Shown here piece after piece: positions 58,375 to 64,000 of a stretch of 64,000 bases of DNA; the stretch's first letter is position 1; each line of letters opens with the position of its first letter. The stretch spans positions 930,001 to 994,000 of the forward strand of contig OX621250.1 in NCBI GenBank assembly GCA_951640165.1, in the 5' to 3' direction. The DNA comes from Pseudoips prasinana. Its lineage: Eukaryota; Arthropoda; Insecta; Lepidoptera; Nolidae. The notes below the pieces were generated by a model. It had not been told where the DNA came from, ran no database searches, and was given only the letters and a program-made list of their open reading frames with translations. The translations under genes were made by a program, and so were the position numbers.

Positions 58375-61279
58375 CATTTTAGCGCTAAGTGGTAAAGCGA
58401 AATTTTTGACTTTGTATAATGGTAATAGAAGATACTTTTGGTTGGTTGATACCGGAGCATCATTATCCGTCATAAAGAAAGATGCTGTACCTAGCAACAG
58501 TTGCATCACTCGAGGCGAAACTATCATAAATGGTATTGGGGGTCAGATTCAGTCATCAGGATTTATTAATCTCACATTGACTCATCGTGATGACCAACAC
58601 TGTGTTGATTTTGATATCAAACTTCATGTATTTGATACCATACCTTTAAAGGCGGATGGAATATTAGGTTTAGATTTTCTGTGTCATTACATGACGAATA
58701 TTAATTTGGAAAGAAATATAATAACGTTTTCTAAATATGGAATGGAATATTCTTTATTACTTCGTGATACGGTCGATTATTCGAATGAAGTTTTACATAT
58801 TCCTGCACGGAGTGAATCAATTCACTATTTACTTTTAAATAATGCTTTAGCTAATAATGATTGTGTTATCCCTAGCAAGCAGTTGGCAGAAAATGTGTTT
58901 TTAGCTGGATGTATTAGTAGAATAAAAAACAATAGAGTACCGGTAAAAATTTTAAACAGCAATGAACATAGTATATCTTTACCAATGTTTCAACCAGAGA
59001 TGCATTCAATTCAGGATTATCATATTTGCAATTTCAAATCAAATCAAAATAATTTAAAGCGAGCAAAAATATTATTAGATATTTTAAAATTAAATCATTT
59101 AAATGTAGAAGAGCGCATTTCTATTCAACAATTATGCTCTAAGTATTCAGATGTGTTCTTTTTACCCGGTGATAAGTTAACGACTACGAACGTTTATGAG
59201 CAATCGATTACTTTAAAACCAAACATAAGTCCGGTTTATGTGAAACAGTATCGTTTGCCACACTCATTAAAAAATGAGGTGGATAAGGAAATTCAAAAAA
59301 TGATTGACAATGATATTATAGAAGAGGCGAAAAGCGAATGGTCTAGTCCTATTTTGCTGGTGCCAAAGAAAAGCGATAACGAAAAGAAATGGCGTTTAGT
59401 TGTCGATTACAGGAAATTAAATGACTGTATTGTAGACGACAAATTCCCATTGCCGAACATTACAGAGATTTTAGATTCTCTTTCGGGTTCTATCTATTTC
59501 TCACATTTAGACCTTAATCAAGGATATTACCAAGTAGCTTTAGATAAAGAAAGTAGAGAGTTTACTGCGTTTACTACAAACACTGGCCAGTACAAGATGA
59601 AGAGATCACCTATTGGTCTCAAGACCAGTTCCAGCGCGTTCAGTAGAGTAATGTCAGTAGCCATGTCTGGACTCACTCATGATAGATGTTTCATATACTT
59701 AGATGATCTAGTAGTTTTCGGTAGAAATTTAGATATTCATAACAAAAATTTGACAGACGTGTTAGAAAGGTTAAGAAAAACTAACTTAAAATTGAATCCA
59801 GATAAATGTAGTTTTTTGAAGAAAGAAATTCTTTATTTAGGCCATCTTGTATCTGAAAATGGAGTTTTACCCGATCCATCAAAAGTTAAAGTCTTACAAA
59901 ATTACCCAGTTCCAACTAACACAGATGAAGTGAAAAGATTTGTAGCATTTTGTAACTATTATAGGAAATTTATTAAAAATTTTGCAGACATAACGTGCCC
60001 ATTAAATAAGTTAACTCGTAAATTTGAACCATTTGTTTGGACTAACGATTGTCAAAAATCATTTGAAAAATTAAAAAATAAGTTAATGACACCACCAATT
60101 TTAGATTTTCCAGATTTTTCTGATGATAATGAATTTGTTATACAAACTGACGCTTCTGGCACAGCCATTGGCGCAGTGTTATGCAATAAAAATATGAAAC
60201 CAGTTGCATACGCAAGTAGACCACTCAATAAAGCTGAACTTAACTACCCCACCATTCAGAAGGAATTAGTTGCCATTGTGTGGGCAGTGAAATATTTTAG
60301 GCCTTACGTTTATGGTAAATTATTTACAATTATGACTGACCACAGACCTTTAGTATATTTATTTTCAATGAAAGATCCATCAAGTAGACTTTTAAAATTC
60401 AGATTAGCATTAGAAGAGTATAATTTTAAAATTTTATATATAAGGGGCAAAGACAACAGCGTTGCTGATGCGTTATCTAGAATAATTATAACATCAGATA
60501 GTTTAAAACAAATGAATGACGAAATCATACTAGTAATGACAAGAGCGGAAAAAAGGCGTTTAGAATTTGACAACCAAACTATAAAAGCTAGTTGTAGCAA
60601 GCCCAATGAGGCGTGGCCTGATCAACCACGAGTAGTTGAGGTGCTAAAAATACCTGGTAATACTGTGGAAATGACTTTTATAGGATGTGACGAATTGGAA
60701 AAATTAAGAGCTCAAAATAATATAAATGAAGAAAAGGAATGCTTTATTTACAATAAGAATAAGAAAATATTGTTTATTAATCTCAACTTTAGAGCACAAT
60801 TTACTCGAGACGAATTTGTGACTAAGTTAGATGATTTTTGCAAATATATAAATATAAATGAACTATGCATAGTAAGAAATAAAGAATATGAAGACTTTAT
60901 AAAAGATTTATTAAGAGGAATTAAAGATAATAATAATTGGACCGGTCCCCGAATTTTTGTATTAAGAGGAGTTAGGAGAATTGATAATAAGGAGGAAAGA
61001 AACTATATTTTACAAGATTTTCATTTACTACCCACAGCGGGACATGCAGGTGTGCGTAGAATGACCAATAATATAAAAAGAAAATTTTATTGGCCTGGTT
61101 TAGACATTGATGTACAAGAATTTGTAGCTAATTGCGTTAAATGTCAAAAAATGAAGCATTGTAGGTATATCAAGGCGCCCATGGAGATAACTACAACGGC
61201 TTCATATGCTTTTGAAAAGATCTATCTTGACGTCGTAGGTCCTTTTGAGAAAGACATTGAAGGTAACGTGTATGTATAG
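58361..61279 (+). CDS. Pol: protease, reverse transcriptase, RNase H and N-terminal integrase, ending at an in-frame TAG
   Basis: Numbering starts at 58406, near the protease; there is no ATG nearby, consistent with expression by frameshift from gag. Protease: active-site DTGAS at residues 15-19, with a second ILGLDF block near 92. Reverse transcriptase: the palm includes FSHLDLNQGYYQV and the catalytic YLDD at 431-434 (59696-59707). RNase H: TDASGTAIGAV at 581-591, QKELVAIVWAVKYFR and DHRPL, ending NSVADALSR. Integrase: an HHCC zinc-binding region (HLLPTAGH ... CVKC, about 61020-61146), then the first catalytic aspartate in YLDVVGP (residue 942). The frame stops at TAG (61277-61279), between the first and second integrase aspartates. 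Together the products mature Gag, copy RNA into DNA and insert it. No other break was seen. Confidence 0.95.
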   Translation, partial: DLKHNILALSGKAKFLTLYNGNRRYFWLVDTGASLSVIKKDAVPSNSCITRGETIINGIGGQIQSSGFINLTLTHRDDQHCVDFDIKLHVFDTIPLKADGILGLDFLCHYMTNINLERNIITFSKYGMEYSLLLRDTVDYSNEVLHIPARSESIHYLLLNNALANNDCVIPSKQLAENVFLAGCISRIKNNRVPVKILNSNEHSISLPMFQPEMHSIQDYHICNFKSNQNNLKRAKILLDILKLNHLNVEERISIQQLCSKYSDVFFLPGDKLTTTNVYEQSITLKPNISPVYVKQYRLPHSLKNEVDKEIQKMIDNDIIEEAKSEWSSPILLVPKKSDNEKKWRLVVDYRKLNDCIVDDKFPLPNITEILDSLSGSIYFSHLDLNQGYYQVALDKESREFTAFTTNTGQYKMKRSPIGLKTSSSAFSRVMSVAMSGLTHDRCFIYLDDLVVFGRNLDIHNKNLTDVLERLRKTNLKLNPDKCSFLKKEILYLGHLVSENGVLPDPSKVKVLQNYPVPTNTDEVKRFVAFCNYYRKFIKNFADITCPLNKLTRKFEPFVWTNDCQKSFEKLKNKLMTPPILDFPDFSDDNEFVIQTDASGTAIGAVLCNKNMKPVAYASRPLNKAELNYPTIQKELVAIVWAVKYFRPYVYGKLFTIMTDHRPLVYLFSMKDPSSRLLKFRLALEEYNFKILYIRGKDNSVADALSRIIITSDSLKQMNDEIILVMTRAEKRRLEFDNQTIKASCSKPNEAWPDQPRVVEVLKIPGNTVEMTFIGCDELEKLRAQNNINEEKECFIYNKNKKILFINLNFRAQFTRDEFVTKLDDFCKYININELCIVRNKEYEDFIKDLLRGIKDNNNWTGPRIFVLRGVRRIDNKEERNYILQDFHLLPTAGHAGVRRMTNNIKRKFYWPGLDIDVQEFVANCVKCQKMKHCRYIKAPMEITTTASYAFEKIYLDVVGPFEKDIEGNVYV

Positions 61280-61996
61280 TTTATTGAAGCTTATCCTTTA
61301 AAAAATAAGGAAACCGTAAGTATAGCAAAAGCTTTAGTTGATAATTTTATTTTAAGATTTGGAATACCAAATGCCATGGCGACAGATCGTGGAACCGAAT
61401 TTGTTTCTTCAGTAATGGAACAGGTATGTAAAATTTTAGAAATAAATAAATTGACTTCTACAGCATATCATCACCAATCTATCGGTGCACTTGAAAATAC
61501 ACATAAAAATTTAGGAGCATTTTTGCGAATACATTGTAATGGTCAAAAAGATACATGGAGTCATTGGTTACCATTTTGGTGCTATAGTTTTAATAATACG
61601 GTTCATACGGAAACAAAATATACGCCCTTTGAATTGGTTTTTGGTAGGCCTAGTGTAATACCATCTAGAGTAAGTCAATGCATAGAACCTTTATATAACC
61701 CAGAAAGCTATCCTTTAGACCTTAAATATAAGTTGCAAGTAGCACAACAAGATGCTCGTAATAACCTAATATTAAGTAAGCAGAATCGTAAGTCTTCTTA
61801 TGACAAATATGTCAATAATGTAACATATAATAATGGACAATTAATATTAATTAAAAATGAAACAGCAAGTAAGTTAGATATTAAATGGCTTGGACCATTT
61901 GTTGTTTTGGAGGATTTAGGTGTTAATGTTAAAATTATGAAAAATAATAAACCTTATGTAATCCATAAAAATAAAACAAAACCATATATAACATAA
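61280..61996 (+). CDS. Pol, integrase core and C-terminus downstream of the TAG
   Basis: In the same frame as the upstream pol and open to the TAA at 61994. It carries the second catalytic aspartate (TDRGTEF, 61385) and the glutamate (GALENTH, 61493), with 35 residues between them, the D35E spacing of retroviral-type integrases. Farther on are KYTPFELVFGR and a C-terminal module with KWLGPFVV, a GPF/Y-type motif, ending near KPYIT. No chromodomain and no envelope ORF follow. Separated from the rest by the TAG, this part has no start of its own (the first ATG, 61376, lies between catalytic residues), so by itself it cannot act as an integrase. Confidence 0.9.
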   Translation, partial: FIEAYPLKNKETVSIAKALVDNFILRFGIPNAMATDRGTEFVSSVMEQVCKILEINKLTSTAYHHQSIGALENTHKNLGAFLRIHCNGQKDTWSHWLPFWCYSFNNTVHTETKYTPFELVFGRPSVIPSRVSQCIEPLYNPESYPLDLKYKLQVAQQDARNNLILSKQNRKSSYDKYVNNVTYNNGQLILIKNETASKLDIKWLGPFVVLEDLGVNVKIMKNNKPYVIHKNKTKPYIT

Positions 61997-62088
61997 CAAT
62001 AATAAAACTTTTATATACAATAATAAAATTTATACAAAACAAAAAATATTGTTACAACATTTTTTTTTTTTTCTTTTCACCCCCGAGG
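61997..62088 (+). other. Short 3' untranslated region, no typical polypurine tract
   Basis: AT-rich, then a T run (62061-62072) and TTCTTTTCACCCCCGAGG directly before the 3' LTR. A plus-strand polypurine primer tract is expected at this point; only GAGG is purine. Confidence 0.6.
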
Positions 62089-62243
62089 TGAGGTGTAGTA
62101 ATATGTATGTGTGTATCTTAGTATCTATCTAGTAGTATGTGTGTGTAATAGATCTAATATAAAACTATGTTATTCATTCCTAAGGAGAGTAATAAATCAT
62201 AATTAATCGAATGCAGTTGTTTCAATAACACTAAATCCCCTCA
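62089..62243 (+). repeat. 3' LTR (155 bp)
   Basis: Identical to the 5' LTR over its full length; followed by the duplicated ATAC at 62244-62247. Confidence 0.95.
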
Positions 62244-62247
62244 ATAC

Positions 62248-62869
62248 GTAGAGTTTGATTCAATAGATGAACATAAATAAGACATTTTCCAAAAGAAAAA
62301 ATAAGTAATTCTTACCCAAGTCTTACCCTCACAAACAAACTTCCAATTTTCCTGTAACTTCAGGCTATCCTTATTTCGCACTATAATACAAAAATATGAG
62401 AACAAATACACAATAATATATTTTGAACTATATCATCATTCACGCAAATAACAAAAATACGTATACAAAGCGTATCGCGGTACGCACTCCCTCAGCGGTG
62501 ATTTGAGATCGAGAGGTACTATGAAAATATATTCCTATAGATGGTAAAATATAGGTGATTCACAAAATACATCCCGGGGCGTTTCAGTGTTCATAAAATT
62601 ATACCAATTTTAATCGTTAATTAATAAACGTGTATGTTGTATTCTCTCAAAGCAATTATGAACTTAATTCCAATAGTATACCTGTACTTGAAAGATATGT
62701 TGGTCTCAATTTAAAATTCTGTACAAAACCAAACCATTGCCAATTTTGAATAGAGTTTGCCTAAATAAATAATGACTTTTAAAAGAATATTTGACATGTA
62801 AGCCCTAGTATCTTAAGTGTACCTTTAGTAGTAAGTTATAATTTGTATGCCATTATGTAAAATGGCTTA
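62248..62869. other. Unrecognised AT-rich sequence
   Basis: The right flank of the LTR element. No gene or repeat copy was recognised. Confidence 0.35.
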
Positions 62870-62955
62870 TGTGTGAGACTTCAAATGCTTACTCTAAGAC
62901 CTGTATTTTTTACCACATTTTGACGAATAAATATTTTGAATTTGAATTTGAAAAT
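62870..62955 (+). mobile_element. LINE 3' terminus with (TTTGAA)n tail
   Basis: ACCACATTTTGACGAATAAA and TATTTTGAATTTGAATTTGA: an AATAAA signal followed by a tandem tail, typical of insect LINE 3' ends. The upstream body is not recognised. Confidence 0.5.
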
Positions 62956-63042
62956 TTATCTTCACAATTTAGATAAGTACCTAAGTAATACATACGCGAC
63001 TCGTATTATAAAGTAACATGATTAATATAGAAATGTTGACTG
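62956..63042. other. Unrecognised sequence
   Basis: No feature was recognised. Confidence 0.3.
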
Positions 63043-63187
63043 CACGTGAGAACAGTCGCCTCATCGCTTCGTGTCGCGGGTTCGATTCCCGCGCCGGACA
63101 GCAATTTGTTTCCGCCTGTTATATGTTTGTAAAGTACCCCGCGACACAGAGACTAGATTCCATTTTGTGGGCGTTGTCTTAAAAAAA
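63043..63187 (+). mobile_element. SINE S4, best-preserved copy
   Basis: The head CAGTCGCCTCATCGCTTCGT and a perfect B-box stem (CGCGGGTTCGATTCCCGCG) are followed by TATATGTTTGTAAAGTACCC and CGCGACACAGAGACTAGATT and an A-rich end. Confidence 0.75.
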
Positions 63188-63340
63188 TACATAGGTCAAG
63201 GGAATTGACTTTTTCATATAAGCCGTAGGTACTGTAAGCCTCGAACTAAAAAGCACATTATACAATCAAAGAATGTATTGACGACAAAACCCCTTGGTAG
63301 CTTAGTTAGAGCTTGCAATGGACAGACAAATTACATTTAC
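63188..63340. other. Unrecognised sequence
   Basis: No feature was recognised. Confidence 0.3.
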
Positions 63341-63562
63341 CAATATTTTTAATTTATATAATTATTATTATAGTTATTATATTTTTGTATTTATATAACC
63401 CATTTCTTTTTTTTTCTATTGTTATTTTTAATTTCATTTGACATGTTTGTAATTTAATTTGTTATGTAGTTTAATTATATTGTATTTTTTTTCTGTTGAC
63501 GTGCATAAGTGTATGTAGTGTACCTAAGTGCAATAAATATTTTTGATTTTGATTTGATTTTA
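63341..63562 (+). mobile_element. LINE 3' UTR with GATTTT-repeat tail
   Basis: A T-rich 3' UTR (ATTTCATTTGACATGTTTGT, GTTATGTAGTTTAATTATAT) ends GTGCAATAAATATTTTTGAT and TTTGATTTGATTTT. No coding sequence remains. Confidence 0.5.
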
Positions 63563-63830
63563 ACTCTGTCATGTCAACTTATAACAACAAAGAACGCTTT
63601 CACTGTTTCACCAGACAATTTAGACAAACTGAGCCTTTAGTTGCCTTTTATATAAAACTACAAACTAAATAACCTTTGGGGTTCAAACTTTAGATCAGAG
63701 ATCTCTCTGATCTGGTTACTGACTCACTGTTTTTCGATGTCTTTTGCTACTGTCTCTCCATGTTAATATGGGAAGACAAGACTTTGTAAGATTTGATGAC
63801 CATTCTTTAGTGACTAGGAGACGCAGATTT
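63563..63830. other. Unrecognised sequence
   Basis: GATCAGAGATCTCTCTGATC at 63695-63714 is a near-palindrome. Nothing else was recognised. Confidence 0.35.
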
Positions 63831-64000
63831 TTAAATAAAATAAAAAGTTTTTTATTCACGTAGACTTTAAAAAAGCGCTTGTAAATAGTCAGAACATGAT
63901 TGTAGTAATACAATTATTATTTCTAGTTACTTATTACAGATATTTAGGTACACGGAATGTTAAAACAGTTTATACAATATATTTTATAATGGTAGTGATA
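63831..64000 (-). mobile_element. Repeat RA, running off the window
   Basis: TTATTCACGTAGACTTTAAA, AAAGCGCTTGTAAATAGTCA and GAACATGATTGTAGTAATAC match the 3' end of RA in the orientation of 34128; the rest lies beyond 64000. Confidence 0.7.

Larger units (their letters stand above)
56069..62243 (+). mobile_element. Ty3/gypsy-type LTR retrotransposon (6175 bp)
   Basis: It has two 155-bp LTRs with TG...CA ends, an ATAC target duplication (56065-56068 and 62244-62247), a primer-binding site right after the 5' LTR, and gag followed by pol. The pol order is protease, reverse transcriptase, RNase H, integrase, which defines Ty3/gypsy rather than Copia (integrase before reverse transcriptase). The integrase ends in a GPF/Y-type module without a chromodomain, and there is no envelope-like ORF. 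The LTRs are identical, so the insertion is recent. Coding is interrupted by TAG at 57928-57930 (gag) and 61277-61279 (integrase). The very short LTRs and lack of env would fit the mdg3/CsRn1-like insect clades; this placement is tentative. Confidence 0.95.

Noticed and set aside
62089..62243. Possibility that the 155-bp repeats are a SINE pair rather than LTRs
   Set aside because: TG...CA ends, a 4-bp duplication outside the pair, a primer-binding site after the first and gag-pol between them define LTRs.
63060..63120. Possible tRNA gene with perfect T-arm stem
   Set aside because: It is the head of S4, present in at least three copies with the same non-tRNA downstream body.

Overview
The window reads as transposon-rich, AT-rich intergenic DNA from a moth or butterfly. 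The evidence is dozens of tRNA-headed SINEs and LINE tails of types I know from lepidopteran genomes, and a mariner transposase like those common in insects. I find no ordinary host protein-coding gene, no complete tRNA gene, no rRNA and no CRISPR array in 64 kb. Nearly all recognisable content is mobile. Family names used below are local to this window: S1 to S5 are tRNA-headed SINEs; M and N are short DNA-transposon derivatives; RA, K, P, G, T, Q and U are other interspersed repeats, several of them LINE 3' ends.

Layout. 1-5 kb: SINEs (S3, S1), repeat T, a K remnant, a LINE C-terminus and an S2 copy. 5-9 kb: a 5'-truncated LINE (minus strand), a foldback, an M copy, S4, repeat G and a small Helitron with clean ends. 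9-17 kb: a dense repeat cluster including N with M nested inside it, and an S1 copy split by a LINE insertion. 17-23 kb: mostly unrecognised AT-rich DNA with K and Helitron pieces. 23.1-24.4 kb: a complete mariner element with intact 25-bp terminal repeats, TA duplication and an unbroken D34D transposase. 24.5-29.6 kb: unusually many long perfect foldbacks, one with PIF/Harbinger-like ends. 30-46 kb: SINEs, RA copies, a LINE ORF1 fragment, a local segmental duplication, a LINE C-terminus, an N copy and a frameshifted LINE reverse-transcriptase fragment. 46-56 kb: more SINE, P and RA copies, a probable MITE and a LINE 3' fragment.

56.07-62.24 kb holds the main find, a 6175-bp Ty3/gypsy-type LTR retrotransposon. 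It has two identical 155-bp LTRs, a 4-bp ATAC duplication and a primer-binding site directly after the 5' LTR. Its coding order is a small single-pass membrane-protein ORF, gag, an RGG-rich nucleocapsid-like segment, then protease, reverse transcriptase, RNase H and integrase. Gag and pol are each interrupted by one in-frame TAG although the LTRs show no divergence. The gag-pol overlap sits in a geometry that needs a +1 shift and contains a TTT CGA shift-prone site.

The genes act as two independent mobile systems: the mariner is cut-and-paste, with transposase acting on its own TIRs; the LTR element is copy-and-paste, with Gag packaging RNA and Pol copying and integrating it. The remaining sequence is their nonautonomous relatives and LINE/SINE debris. 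A few non-repetitive CpG- or motif-rich stretches (near 33.1, 36.8 and 43.8 kb) are the best candidates for host regulatory DNA.
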